From positions 108,443 through 172,442 of the forward strand of contig JBBFKT010000004.1 of assembly GCA_037482015.1 (NCBI GenBank): a DNA stretch of 64,000 nucleotides. Reading direction: 5' to 3'. This DNA comes from Thermodesulforhabdaceae bacterium (GTDB lineage: Bacteria; Desulfobacterota; Syntrophobacteria; Syntrophobacterales; Thermodesulforhabdaceae). Both the position numbers and the translations under genes were made by a program. Position 1 is the stretch's first letter, and every line of letters begins with the position of its first letter. The notes under the pieces were generated by a model that was given only the letters and a program-made list of their open reading frames with translations, was not told the DNA's origin and ran no database searches. This document shows, one piece after another, positions 28,301-37,617 of the stretch.

Positions 28301-29248
28301 GTGGAAGAAATAAAAAAGGCAATTTCTCAAAATAACGCCACGACGTCTGATAAGAGACTGTTTCTTTTGCTTGTTTTCTTTACGGCTTTTCTGATTCTAT
28401 CCATCTTGGGCTTTTCCTACTTTGTGCCAAGCGTTGGTCTGTCGGCTCTTCCCGACCTAGTTCGCTGGGCTTTTTTAGGAATAATCGTTGCCGCTGGTTG
28501 CTTTTTTGTTGTGATTTTCGGTTTTCTCATAGCGGTTATTGTTCTTGGAAGAGATGTTTCGATTCCATACGCAAAAAAACTCCGGTCGATTGCTATCAAG
28601 TATTTTCTCCCCATTTTTATCGTGGTGGGACGTTTATTGGGGATTCCAAAAGAAAGAATCCAGCATGCCTTTGTGACTATAAACAACGAACTTGTGCTTT
28701 CAGCTTGCCGTAATGGTCGCGTGCCCGAGCGAATTTTGCTTCTGATGCCCCATTGCCTTCAGTATAGCGAATGCTCGGTGAAAGTAACCTATCGAGCTGA
28801 GAATTGCAAAAGATGTGGTAAGTGTCCAATAAAACGTCTTCTTGAACTTGCCGAAGAGTATGGAGCGACTCTTTCGGTAGCAACAGGTGGAACTATTGCC
28901 CGCAGAGTGGTTAAAGAAACTAAGCCAGATCTTATTATCGCTGTTGCCTGCGAGCGAGATCTTACAAGCGGCATTCAGGATACGGTGCCTCTACCTGTGT
29001 ATGGTATATTCAATAGACGACCTCATGGTCCCTGTTTTAACACTCAGGTGGATTTGGAAGCTGTTGATGCGGTGCTTAAGGAAATTCGAAGCATTAAAAG
29101 TAAAAGTCATCAATTAGAATCAAAAATTAGCCCTCTTATTTATCAAAGCAAAAAATTGGATAATTTCGCTGAAGGTCTTCCTTCTTCCAACCCTTTGCTT
29201 ACCGAGAATATGGATAAGGAAAATCAGGAAAGTTCCGAGGCAAAATGA
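28301..29248 (+). CDS. DUF116 membrane protein
   Basis: 315 residues, GTG start two bases after fmt. Two or three transmembrane spans occupy residues 20-110. The soluble part has a cysteine set in CLQYSECSVKV and CKRCGKCPIKRLL, then a Rossmann-like segment (ATGGTIARRVVKETKPDLIIAV). This is the DUF116 arrangement, found with def-fmt-rsmB in many Desulfobacterota; the function is unknown. The cysteines could bind zinc or an iron-sulfur cluster. The tail after residue 255 is charged and low complexity. Confidence 0.8.
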   Translation: MEEIKKAISQNNATTSDKRLFLLLVFFTAFLILSILGFSYFVPSVGLSALPDLVRWAFLGIIVAAGCFFVVIFGFLIAVIVLGRDVSIPYAKKLRSIAIKYFLPIFIVVGRLLGIPKERIQHAFVTINNELVLSACRNGRVPERILLLMPHCLQYSECSVKVTYRAENCKRCGKCPIKRLLELAEEYGATLSVATGGTIARRVVKETKPDLIIAVACERDLTSGIQDTVPLPVYGIFNRRPHGPCFNTQVDLEAVDAVLKEIRSIKSKSHQLESKISPLIYQSKKLDNFAEGLPSSNPLLTENMDKENQESSEAK

Positions 29249-30615
29249 CGGCTCGAATGGCAGCCTATCAGATCCTTCTTCAGCTAGAGAAGCGCAGAGT
29301 TCATCCTGACGAACTTCTTCGCACAACTCTTTCCCGTTACGGACATTTGACCCAGACTGACAAAGCACTTGCAACGGAACTTCTTTATGGAACTATACGC
29401 TGGCAGGGAAGGTTGGACTGGTATATCAAGCAGCTAAGCCGGGTGTCGATGGAAAAAATGGAGTCTTCTGTAAAGATTCTACTTAGGCTGGGGCTTTACC
29501 AGTTGTTTTTTTTGGATAGAATTCCTTCCTATGCCGCGGTTAACGAAACCGTAAAGATAGCGAGAGCTACTCACCCACGACACCTTGTATCTTTCGTGAA
29601 CGCAATTTTAAGAAAAGCCTCAGAGCGGTCTCCTGATGACTGGGAATTACCGGATGTTGGCATAGAGCCAGTTAAATATCTTGCTGTGATGACCTCTCAC
29701 CCTGAATGGGTTATAGAAAAACTTTTGAAAACGATGAATTACGATGAAGTGGCGGCTTTTTGTGAAGCTAACAATAGAGTAGCTCCACTGGTCATCAGAG
29801 TTCAGCCCGGCAAAGGAATGAGCCGAGATGAAGTTATAAGTTGGTTTAAGGAAAACTGTCCCGATGTGACAGAGGTCTCACCAGCACGATATGCTCCTCT
29901 TGGTGTGATTGTGAGAGGCTTAAGAAGCGACATATCTGAAACGGAGCTTTACAAGGCCGGCATTGTCAATGTGCAGGACGAGGCGTCTCAACTTATTGCT
30001 TATCTGGTGAACCCAAAGCCAGGCGAACGGGTGCTCGACCTCTGCTGTGGCTTTGGAGTTAAATCAGCTCAACTTGCTTCCCTTATGGGAAATGATGGAG
30101 AAATTATCGCTGTGGATGTCTCAGCCTGGAAGCTCGAAGCTCTCGAAAAAAACATGGTAAGGCTTGGTATCTCCATTGTAAAACCGCTTGCCGGAGATAT
30201 TCTGGAACTTAATCCTGAAAAAATTGGACTTTTCGATCGAGTCCTTATAGATGCTCCTTGCACAGGCTGGGGTACTGTGAGACGAAATCCTGATATTAAA
30301 TGGAAGACTCACCCCAGAGATCCCTGGCGAATGGGAAAGTTACAGAAGGAGTTGCTCATTAAAGCAGCACAGTTTGTTCGACCTGGTGGCACTCTAACAT
30401 ATTCGACCTGTTCTATTTTCCCGGACGAAAACGACCAGGTTGCCGCAAGCTTTGAAGAAGCTTTTCCATGGGAAGAAATCCCGGCACATAAGCTTCTGGA
30501 AAAAGCCTCTGTTAAGGATGCGGATGTTCTTACGGATGGGAAATTTTTAAGAACACTACCCCATATTCACGAAATAGACGGTTTTTTTGGTGTAACGTGG
30601 CTTAGACCTGATTAA
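29245..30615 (+). CDS. rsmB: 16S rRNA (cytosine-967-C5)-methyltransferase
   Basis: 456 residues: an N-terminal NusB-like helical domain (AYQILLQLEKR, ATELLYGTIRW, SYAAVNETVKIA) followed by the Fmu/Sun SAM domain with LDLCCGFGVKSAQLA, the catalytic-cysteine motif DAPCTGWGTVRRNPDIKW, and TYSTCSIFPDEND with the second cysteine. Overlaps DUF116 by four bases. Methylates C967 of 16S rRNA. Confidence 0.95.
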   Translation: MTARMAAYQILLQLEKRRVHPDELLRTTLSRYGHLTQTDKALATELLYGTIRWQGRLDWYIKQLSRVSMEKMESSVKILLRLGLYQLFFLDRIPSYAAVNETVKIARATHPRHLVSFVNAILRKASERSPDDWELPDVGIEPVKYLAVMTSHPEWVIEKLLKTMNYDEVAAFCEANNRVAPLVIRVQPGKGMSRDEVISWFKENCPDVTEVSPARYAPLGVIVRGLRSDISETELYKAGIVNVQDEASQLIAYLVNPKPGERVLDLCCGFGVKSAQLASLMGNDGEIIAVDVSAWKLEALEKNMVRLGISIVKPLAGDILELNPEKIGLFDRVLIDAPCTGWGTVRRNPDIKWKTHPRDPWRMGKLQKELLIKAAQFVRPGGTLTYSTCSIFPDENDQVAASFEEAFPWEEIPAHKLLEKASVKDADVLTDGKFLRTLPHIHEIDGFFGVTWLRPD

Positions 30616-30637
30616 TTACGGCGGGAGATGAAAACCA

Positions 30638-31318
30638 ATGCGATCGCTTAGACATGTTATTGCTCCATCTATTCTGTCTGCTGATTTTGCAAGACTTGGA
30701 GAAGAAGTTGCCCTTCTTGAGGCGGCTGGAGCGGACTGGATCCATATAGACGTAATGGATGGCATTTTTGTTCCAAACATTACCATTGGACCCGACGTGG
30801 TAAAAGCTATCAGACCTTATTCTAAACTTCCTTTTGACGTTCATTTGATGATAGAGTCACCGGAACGGTATGTTAAGGCTTTTGCAGACGCAGGAGCAAG
30901 TTTGATTACAGTTCACGTTGAAGCAACCAGACATCTTCATCGAGTTATTCAGCAGATTAGGACTGCGGGAGCTAGGCCCGGAGTTTCAATCAATCCTGGC
31001 ACCCCGGTTTGTGCGCTCGATGGTATTCTTGAGGAAGTGGACATGGTGCTGGTGATGTCTGTAAATCCTGGCTTTGGTGGACAGGCTTTCATTCCATCGG
31101 TTATTCCTAAGATTAAGGCTCTGAGAGATCGCCTCATATCCCTTGGTCGTCCTGTTTTGATAGAGGTTGATGGCGGAATTAATGCTGACAATATTGATAA
31201 GTTGGCTGCAGCGGGGGTGGATATTTTTGTGGCGGGAACGGCTGTGTTTTCTGGCGGTAAATACCGAGAAAATATCGAGCTTCTCAGGAAAAAAGCCCGC
31301 GCAGCCGTGGAATCCTGA
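30638..31318 (+). CDS. rpe: Ribulose-phosphate 3-epimerase
   Basis: TIM-barrel epimerase of the pentose phosphate pathway, 226 residues. IAPSILSADFARLG, DWIHIDVMDGIFVPN and FDVHLMIESPE carry the metal and catalytic acids, MSVNPGFGGQ the phosphate loop, and EVDGGINADN the second catalytic aspartate. Ends the def-fmt-DUF116-rsmB-rpe cluster. Confidence 0.96.
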   Translation: MRSLRHVIAPSILSADFARLGEEVALLEAAGADWIHIDVMDGIFVPNITIGPDVVKAIRPYSKLPFDVHLMIESPERYVKAFADAGASLITVHVEATRHLHRVIQQIRTAGARPGVSINPGTPVCALDGILEEVDMVLVMSVNPGFGGQAFIPSVIPKIKALRDRLISLGRPVLIEVDGGINADNIDKLAAAGVDIFVAGTAVFSGGKYRENIELLRKKARAAVES

Positions 31319-31373
31319 TGTTGCGAAATGAATATATGTTTGTTGATGATGATTATACCAGGAAAATGGATGG

Positions 31374-31401
31374 TTGACTTTGGTTTTGTGTTGGCTATGC
31401 T
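31374..31401 (+). promoter_or_regulatory. Sigma-70-type promoter for the NuoE/F/G-like operon
   Basis: TTGACT at 31374-31379, 16-base spacer, TATGCT at 31396-31401, 70 bases before the first gene. Fits the gap between rpe and the new operon. Confidence 0.5.
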
Positions 31402-31470
31402 TAACCATGAGTGAGTAATTTTCATAGCGGTTTTTGTGTTAGATAACCTGACAATCTGGAGTAATAATCA

Positions 31471-32022
31471 ATGGAAGCTGGAAAGCATAATGCGAACCAA
31501 CTGGTAACAGAGGAAGAAGAACGAGCTATTGCAGAAAAACTACCGGCTATTTTTAGAGAATTTTCTCAAGAAAGAACCAATCTTCTTCCTATCCTTCAAC
31601 GCATCCAGGAAACCTTTAAGTTTCTTTCGCCTGGGGCGATGCGAGCCGTAGCTAATTACATCGGCATTTCCACAAGCGAAGTTTATGGTGTGGCTACTTT
31701 TTACAATCAGTTCAGGTTTCATCCGCCGGGAAGGCATGAGATTAAAGTCTGCATGGGCACTGCTTGTCATGTCAAGGGAGGAGATATTATTCTGGAAAAC
31801 TTTGAGCGAAAGCTCGGTATCAAGGAGGGGGAAACAACGCCAGATCGGGAATATAGCATTGAAAGAGTTGCCTGTGTTGGGTGTTGTGCTTTGGCTCCCG
31901 TCGCTGTAGTTGATGACAAAGTGATAGGTTACATGCAGCCGAGCAAGGTTGAAGGGCTGTTTTTGCAGTTTGAAATTCAGCGAAAGATTCGTGAAGGTCA
32001 AATCAAGGCAGAAGCCTCCTAA
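31471..32022 (+). CDS. nuoE: NuoE-like [2Fe-2S] subunit of a soluble NAD-linked oxidoreductase
   Basis: 183 residues. Thioredoxin-like [2Fe-2S] protein with cluster cysteines in VCMGTACHVKGG and ERVACVGCCALAP, and the helical N-terminal NuoE segment (LLPILQRIQETF, SEVYGVATFYNQF). In bifurcating hydrogenases and formate dehydrogenases this subunit (HndA/HydC-like) relays electrons next to the flavin subunit. First gene of a three-gene module with NuoF-like and short NuoG-like proteins. Confidence 0.9.
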   Translation: MEAGKHNANQLVTEEEERAIAEKLPAIFREFSQERTNLLPILQRIQETFKFLSPGAMRAVANYIGISTSEVYGVATFYNQFRFHPPGRHEIKVCMGTACHVKGGDIILENFERKLGIKEGETTPDREYSIERVACVGCCALAPVAVVDDKVIGYMQPSKVEGLFLQFEIQRKIREGQIKAEAS

Positions 32023-32056
32023 AGAGGAAACTACCTAGGCAAGAAGGAGTTCCAAA

Positions 32057-34006
32057 GTGGGGGAAGGTAGAAAGGACATTGAAGATCGTTATAAAGCACT
32101 GAAAAATAAGGTTCAGGAAGAACTTGAAAAAGAGAAAGGAGACGGAATCCCCACAATTCGAGTAACTATGTCCACCTGTGCAAGAGCCGCTGGAGCAGAG
32201 GAAACTCAAAAAGTCATAGAAGATACCGTAGCTTCTCTCGATGTTACCGCTAGAGTAATCCCTGTGGGATGCCTTGGTCACTGCTATGCTGAACCACTCA
32301 TCATAGTGGAACATCCTCAAACAGGATTTCCACCTATATGCTATCACAGTGTTAATGCCGGTAAAGCTCGTCTTATCGTTCAATCCTACATCAAAGACGC
32401 TGATCCAGCCTTTGAATATGTAATGGGCGCGATGGAAGATAACGAACTGATTCCACCCGTTACCACCTTTCCAAGGTTTGGATTTGAAGAGCGAATTGTG
32501 ATGGCTCACTGTGGACGTATTAATCCGTGGGACATAAGGGAATATATTGCTCTTGGAGGTTACAGCGCTTTAGTCAAGGCTTTAACTCTGGAACCAGAAG
32601 TTATTATTGATGAAGTAGAGCGATCTGGTCTTAGAGGACGAGGTGGCGCGGGGTTTCCAGCAGGTCGTAAATGGCGCCTTGGAAGAACTCAAAAGGCTGA
32701 CCGGAAAGTGGTAATTTGCAACGCCGACGAAGGCGATCCGGGAGCTTATATGGATCGCACTATTATTGAGAGCAATCCTCATCAGCTTCTTGAAGGGATC
32801 GCCATTTGTGCTTATGCCGTAGGAGCCGATACCGCAATTATTTATGTAAGAGCTGAATATCCTCTGGCGGTTAAAACAATAGGACATGCAATAAAGGAAG
32901 CAGAAACTTACGGGTTTCTTGGGAACAATATACTGGGAAGTGATTTTTCACTTAGCGTAAGGATCTTTCAAGGATCCGGAGCGTTTGTTTGCGGGGAAGA
33001 GACGGCTCTTATCCAATCCATAGAGGGAAGGCGTGGAATGCCCCAGCATCGTCCACCCTACCCGGTTGAACGGGGGGTTTGGGGACGTCCCACCATCGTA
33101 AACAACGTTAAAACTCTTTCATACGTTCCTTCCATTATAAACCAAGGTGCTGATTGGTTCAGATCCATTGGCACTGAAAAAAGCCCGGGAACAGCGATCT
33201 TTTCCATTGTTGGAAACGTAAAACATCCGGGTCTTGTTGAAATTGCCATGGGAACGACTCTAAGAACGCTTATTTTCGATATCTGTGGAGGTATTGCTAA
33301 TAAGAAAGCTTTCAAAGCGGTTCAGATAGGAGGACCATCCGGAGGATGCCTCTCTGATGCTTTTCTCGATACCCCTATAGATTTCGATTCCCTTACTCAA
33401 GCGGGCGCTATGATGGGGTCGGGTGGTATGGTGGTAATGGATGAAGACAGTTGTATGGTTGATGTGGCTAGATATTTCCTCGATTTTACCCAAAAAGAGT
33501 CCTGTGGGAAATGCACCTTCTGTCGTATAGGCACAAAGCATCTTCTTGATATACTTGACAGAATCACAAAAGGTGAAGGTCAAGAAGAAGACCTGACCAT
33601 TCTTGAGAACCTTGCTCGAGACATCAAACAGGGTTCTTTGTGTGGTCTTGGTAAAACGGCTCCTAATCCTGTAATTACTTCTCTTCGATATTTCTTCGAT
33701 GAATATGTGGCCCATGTAAGGGAAAAGCGCTGCCCTGCTTTGAAATGTCGATCTCTCACCGCCTATTACATAGATTTGGATAAGTGCGCTCGAGGTTGTG
33801 AAGCCTGCGTTGGATCCTGCCCTGTAGAAGCGATCTTTACCACCAAAGGAAGAAAGAAAGCCATCGACCAGAGTAAATGTGTCAAATGTGGCGAATGCAT
33901 GACGGCATGCCCGAAAGAGTATGATGCAGTGCGAAAAGTTTCGCCGCCGAGTCTAGCGCCCATTATTGAGCGTCCACATGAAGAAAAGGTCAAAGAAGGA
34001 GCATAG
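32057..34006 (+). CDS. nuoF: NuoF-like flavin and iron-sulfur subunit, multidomain
   Basis: 649 residues from GTG 32057. Domains in order: an N-terminal thioredoxin-like [2Fe-2S]-type domain (VTMSTCARAAG, PVGCLGHCYAEP); the FMN- and NADH-binding core (RGRGGAGFPAGRKW, CNADEGDPGAYMDR); the [4Fe-4S] site ESCGKCTFCRIGT with GSLCGLG; and a C-terminal two-cluster ferredoxin (CEACVGSCPVEAI, CVKCGECMTACP). This build is that of HndC/HydB-type subunits of electron-bifurcating enzymes, not respiratory Complex I NuoF. The partner that uses the electrons is not in the window. Confidence 0.92.
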   Translation: MGEGRKDIEDRYKALKNKVQEELEKEKGDGIPTIRVTMSTCARAAGAEETQKVIEDTVASLDVTARVIPVGCLGHCYAEPLIIVEHPQTGFPPICYHSVNAGKARLIVQSYIKDADPAFEYVMGAMEDNELIPPVTTFPRFGFEERIVMAHCGRINPWDIREYIALGGYSALVKALTLEPEVIIDEVERSGLRGRGGAGFPAGRKWRLGRTQKADRKVVICNADEGDPGAYMDRTIIESNPHQLLEGIAICAYAVGADTAIIYVRAEYPLAVKTIGHAIKEAETYGFLGNNILGSDFSLSVRIFQGSGAFVCGEETALIQSIEGRRGMPQHRPPYPVERGVWGRPTIVNNVKTLSYVPSIINQGADWFRSIGTEKSPGTAIFSIVGNVKHPGLVEIAMGTTLRTLIFDICGGIANKKAFKAVQIGGPSGGCLSDAFLDTPIDFDSLTQAGAMMGSGGMVVMDEDSCMVDVARYFLDFTQKESCGKCTFCRIGTKHLLDILDRITKGEGQEEDLTILENLARDIKQGSLCGLGKTAPNPVITSLRYFFDEYVAHVREKRCPALKCRSLTAYYIDLDKCARGCEACVGSCPVEAIFTTKGRKKAIDQSKCVKCGECMTACPKEYDAVRKVSPPSLAPIIERPHEEKVKEGA

Positions 34007-34011
34007 GGGTC

Positions 34012-34677
34012 ATGGTAAAGATTACGGTAGATGATAGGGAACTGGAAGTCGAAGAACACCTCACCGTTTTAGAAGCTTGTATTCAAAACGGAATATTTAT
34101 CCCTAATCTATGTTTTCTTAAAACTCGCCATCACCCTCACGCTTCCTGCAGGCTTTGTTTTGTGAGCATCGAAGGCTATGATAGGCCTGTTACATCATGC
34201 ACAGAAAGAGTTCGAGATGGAATGGTTGTAAAAACCAATACCCCTGAAGTGCGAGCCTTACAAAAATCTGCTTTTAAACTCCTTATGTCTCTCCATCCCT
34301 GCCATCCTAAGATCTGTCCTACCGAGAAACCCTGTCTTCTTATGCGAATTGCTAAACATATAGGTGTGGGATTAAATCCCAAGCCCTTAGAACATATCGA
34401 TAGAGGTTTGCCAGACCTTGTTGATTTTGGACCGCTTTATTATGTGCCAAACCGCTGTGTGCTATGCGCAAAGTGCATTCATACCTGTAGAACCATTAAC
34501 CAGATGCCTCTTCTAACTTTTGCCAAACGTGGTATTATGACTATGGTTGCCTATTTTGACGGTGAGCAGAACACCAGCATCTGTGCAAATTGTAATGCCT
34601 GTGTGGATGTTTGCCCAGTGGCTGCCTTGCTTCCTAAAAGTGCTTTTACATCATCGGTGGAAAGCAGGAAGGCTTAG
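34012..34677 (+). CDS. Short NuoG/HydA-like ferredoxin subunit without catalytic domain
   Basis: 221 residues carrying only electron-transfer modules: an N-terminal [2Fe-2S] domain (CFLKTRHHPHASCRLC and a later TSCTE cysteine), the His/Cys-type [4Fe-4S] segment (HPCHPKICPTEKPC), and two [4Fe-4S] motifs (CVLCAKCIHTC, CANCNACVDVCP). These are the first modules of NuoG or of [FeFe]-hydrogenase HydA; neither the H-cluster domain nor a molybdopterin domain follows. Six bases after the NuoF-like gene. Likely docks onto a formate dehydrogenase, hydrogenase or other enzyme encoded elsewhere. Confidence 0.85.
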   Translation: MVKITVDDRELEVEEHLTVLEACIQNGIFIPNLCFLKTRHHPHASCRLCFVSIEGYDRPVTSCTERVRDGMVVKTNTPEVRALQKSAFKLLMSLHPCHPKICPTEKPCLLMRIAKHIGVGLNPKPLEHIDRGLPDLVDFGPLYYVPNRCVLCAKCIHTCRTINQMPLLTFAKRGIMTMVAYFDGEQNTSICANCNACVDVCPVAALLPKSAFTSSVESRKA

Positions 34678-34682
34678 CGATC

Positions 34683-35297
34683 ATGAATAAGAGACCAAGC
34701 TGGCACGAATATTTCATGCTAATTGCTAAAATTGTCAGCACTAGATCAACCTGTAATTCCAGGCGAGTTGGAGCTGTGATTGTTAAAGAGAATCATATCT
34801 TGGCAACTGGTTATAACGGTGCTATGCCGGGAGCCCCTCAATGCATAGACGAACCTGATCTGAATGGGGAACCCTTTTGCTATAGACGAGTTCTTAAAGT
34901 TCCTGATATAGACAAATACAACTTCTGCCGGGCTTCCCATGCTGAAGCCAACGCCATTGCTCAAGCAGCTCGCTATGGCATTTCCGTAGAAGGTGCTACT
35001 CTTTACACTACTCTTGCTCCATGCTACGTCTGTCTTAAACTTATTGCCATGGCGCGTGTTAAGAGAATTTATTACGAACATCCCTATGAATCATCTTCGC
35101 CTGAGCGTGATGCATTCTGGCGGCAAGCTGTAAAGGAAGCAGGTATTGAAATCTTTGAGCAGCTTACAATCTCGCAGGAAACTTATGACTACATCCTGTC
35201 CGATATAAAAGAGCTTACATCCAGGCGAAGACTAGCTCCTACCCCTATGAGTCTTGATTTTGATCTGGACGACAATATTTATAGCCATGGGCAATAG
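34683..35297 (+). CDS. dCMP deaminase
   Basis: Zinc-dependent deoxycytidylate deaminase making dUMP for thymidylate synthesis. Metal ligands are in SHAEANAI (with the catalytic glutamate) and LAPCYVCLK; 204 residues, including a family insertion between residues 45 and 75 with extra cysteines that may hold a second zinc. It sits directly before a thymidylate-synthase-like gene, which supports a dCMP to dUMP to dTMP route. Confidence 0.92.
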   Translation: MNKRPSWHEYFMLIAKIVSTRSTCNSRRVGAVIVKENHILATGYNGAMPGAPQCIDEPDLNGEPFCYRRVLKVPDIDKYNFCRASHAEANAIAQAARYGISVEGATLYTTLAPCYVCLKLIAMARVKRIYYEHPYESSSPERDAFWRQAVKEAGIEIFEQLTISQETYDYILSDIKELTSRRRLAPTPMSLDFDLDDNIYSHGQ

Positions 35298-35317
35298 AGA
35301 GAATATTTACTTATTGC

Positions 35318-36829
35318 ATGAAGTTGTTAATGATGGAAAAGCTTAGATTTGAACCTATTTACTGTGCCGATAAGCTTAGAATTGTGAATCCCTACGGGAC
35401 AGTAGGGATCATCACTTTGTGGTCTGGTGTTGATTATATAGAACGACTCCTTAAGAAGGCGGGAATAAATCTCGATTCGAATACATCCCCTATCGCTGTC
35501 ATCGGAACCCTTTACGGCAACGGTCTTAGAGATCTTCTCAGGAATTTGCTTTACAATCCCCAAATAGATTCTCTTGTTCTTTTTGGTCGTAACCGATCGG
35601 GGTCTGCTGAGGATCTCATCGCTTTTTTTGAAAATGGTGTTGAGCCAATTGCAAATAGCCTGCGCTTGCCGTCATGCTCCTTTGAAGGGGCAGAACCGGT
35701 GGTTATTAAAGGAAGGAATCGTATAATTGATAACCTTGTGACGCCAGAAATGTTTCATAGAAAACCCGAGATTTTCTTTGCCGGGGAACCCCAGAGTAGA
35801 GGTGCTCTTGAAAAAATCCGCAGTTTTTTTCAAAACTACCGGCCTAACGGTCTGCCAACATATAGCGAGAGAATAGCGGTTCCACTTCCTGATTTTTCCG
35901 TAAGCCATTATCCCAGCAATCCTAGAACCCACACAATCTGGGCTGATGATCCACTTACAGCATGGAAAGATCTTATACACTGCCTGTTCTTTTTCGGAAA
36001 TCCTGTTGAACTGCGTAAAGGCAAGCGTAGGGAGCTTCAGAATGTTAAGGTTGTTGTTGAACATCCAGAACCAGTGCCAGATTCTGATCTTGTTTGTTAC
36101 GGTTTTGACCCGGTCTATGTGCGTCAATACGAGGATGAGTTTCTGTCAGGAAAGCTTTTGGAAGATACGTCTTATACCTATGGTCACAGGATGCGAAGTT
36201 ATTTTGGAAAAGATCAAATTGAAGATGTTATAGCTCGACTCAGAAATGATCCGGAAGATCGCCGAAGTTATATTGTGCTTTGGGATCCTCGACGAGACCT
36301 TGTGCGAGTGGAGATGGAATCTATCACTTCTGAAGAAAGCGCTCCTTGTCTTGTATCCGTTTTTTTCAGACGCTACGGTGGCAAATTAACTCTGACGGCA
36401 ACCTTCCGGACTCACAACGCCCTCGATGCCTGGCTAGTAAATTTTCACGGGCTCATGGCTCTTCAACGTTATGTGTCTTCGTCTGTAGGGATGCCGCCTG
36501 GAGCTATAACGGTTATCAGCCATTCTATAAGCATTGATGATGGAGAACTGGACAGAGCGGCACGGATTGCGTCAGAAAAAGAATTCCGCTACCGCCTCGA
36601 TCCCATGGGATATTTCAGGATTTCTATAGATGGGGATGCTATCCTTGTGGAATATTGTCATGAGGACGTAGTGCTCAAAACTTATCGTTCCGATAAAGCG
36701 GCACGACTTCAACATGAAATTGCACGTGATGGAATTGTATCGGAAATAAGTCACGCAATATATTTAGGCAGACAACTTGAACGAGCAGAGCGGTGCCTTA
36801 AAGAAGGAAAGGAATTTATTCAGGATTGA
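35318..36829 (+). CDS. MtrA-like domain fused to thymidylate synthase
   Basis: 503 residues. Residues about 20-115 (from NPYGTVGIITLWSG, through LLYNPQIDSLVLFG, to FFENGVEPI) resemble the core of methyltransferase subunit A (MtrA), the methyl-carrier subunit of methanogens. Residues about 250-460 look like thymidylate synthase: YTYGHRM, the arginine pair RNDPEDRRS, the catalytic cysteine in SAPCLVSVFF, FRTHNALDAWLVNFHG (arginine and asparagine) and a SHSISID sugar-binding segment. Since the preceding gene makes dUMP, this enzyme probably methylates it, with the N-terminal domain perhaps handling folate or a C1 carrier. ATG at 35318 lacks a strong site; ATGs at 35330 and 35333 are alternatives. 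Confidence 0.78.
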   Translation: MKLLMMEKLRFEPIYCADKLRIVNPYGTVGIITLWSGVDYIERLLKKAGINLDSNTSPIAVIGTLYGNGLRDLLRNLLYNPQIDSLVLFGRNRSGSAEDLIAFFENGVEPIANSLRLPSCSFEGAEPVVIKGRNRIIDNLVTPEMFHRKPEIFFAGEPQSRGALEKIRSFFQNYRPNGLPTYSERIAVPLPDFSVSHYPSNPRTHTIWADDPLTAWKDLIHCLFFFGNPVELRKGKRRELQNVKVVVEHPEPVPDSDLVCYGFDPVYVRQYEDEFLSGKLLEDTSYTYGHRMRSYFGKDQIEDVIARLRNDPEDRRSYIVLWDPRRDLVRVEMESITSEESAPCLVSVFFRRYGGKLTLTATFRTHNALDAWLVNFHGLMALQRYVSSSVGMPPGAITVISHSISIDDGELDRAARIASEKEFRYRLDPMGYFRISIDGDAILVEYCHEDVVLKTYRSDKAARLQHEIARDGIVSEISHAIYLGRQLERAERCLKEGKEFIQD

Positions 36830-36906
36830 GACTGTTATAGACGTTTCCTGATTTGCCCAGCTCATAATGCGTGAGCGGGTTTTAACCCCACCCATCCAGA
36901 GGAACA

Positions 36907-37581
36907 ATGAGAAGAGTGATATTTTTTGATATTGGTCACACGCTGGCAACCGGAGGGGAAATGTCCCCACGGCGCTTAGTTGGCTATCGGCTTGGTCTCT
37001 CAGAAAGGGATATGCAGTATCTTGGGAAGTTTATTATGACCACACCAATAAAAACTAAAGAAGAGTTTTTTGTAGCTGTTGAGCCTTTCTTAAAACACGT
37101 TGGTTCTTCAACTTTGCGGAAAATCGTTGATGAAGTCTGGGAAGAGCAGAAAGCCTGCGTAGAACTTATGCCGGGTGTAGAAGATGTAATCCAGACTCTA
37201 GCTAGCAGAGGTTACGAACTGGGGATAATTTCCAATATATGGCATCCTTTCTACGAAGGAGTAAGAGAAAAGGGTGCTCATGTATGGCATTGTTTTCGGT
37301 ATGAAGTTTTGAGTTATAGAGAAGGTGTTAAAAAACCGAGTCCAGAAATTTATCGTTTAGCTATGGCTAAAGTTCAGGCAGACGAATACTGGATGATTGG
37401 CGACACATACGAGATGGATATAATGCCTGCAAAGTCCGAAGGTTTCAAAACAGTATGGTTTCTTATAAGACCGGAGAGGGAACGTGAAGTATTAGCTAAG
37501 ATTCTTAGAGGAGAACTCGTCCGCCCAGATTTTGCCGTGGCAGATCTTAGAGAACTTGTTAGAAGCGGTGGTGTGTTTTAG
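36907..37581 (+). CDS. HAD-superfamily hydrolase
   Basis: 224 residues with Rossmann-like HAD fold. Motif I is FFDIGHT: the nucleophile Asp8 is present but the second aspartate of DxDxT is glycine. Motif II is IISN, motif III the lysine in VKKPSPEIY, motif IV GDTYEMD. Substrate unknown. Loss of the second motif I aspartate usually weakens phosphatase activity, so this could be a dehalogenase-like or altered-specificity member. Confidence 0.8.
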   Translation: MRRVIFFDIGHTLATGGEMSPRRLVGYRLGLSERDMQYLGKFIMTTPIKTKEEFFVAVEPFLKHVGSSTLRKIVDEVWEEQKACVELMPGVEDVIQTLASRGYELGIISNIWHPFYEGVREKGAHVWHCFRYEVLSYREGVKKPSPEIYRLAMAKVQADEYWMIGDTYEMDIMPAKSEGFKTVWFLIRPEREREVLAKILRGELVRPDFAVADLRELVRSGGVF

Positions 37582-37617
37582 ATCCAGAATAATTTAGCAT
37601 CTTAGGGGAGATAAAAC

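Noticed and set aside
31471..34677. Respiratory Complex I (nuo) operon
   Set aside because: Only E/F/G-like parts are present, with soluble-enzyme domain layout; no membrane subunits.
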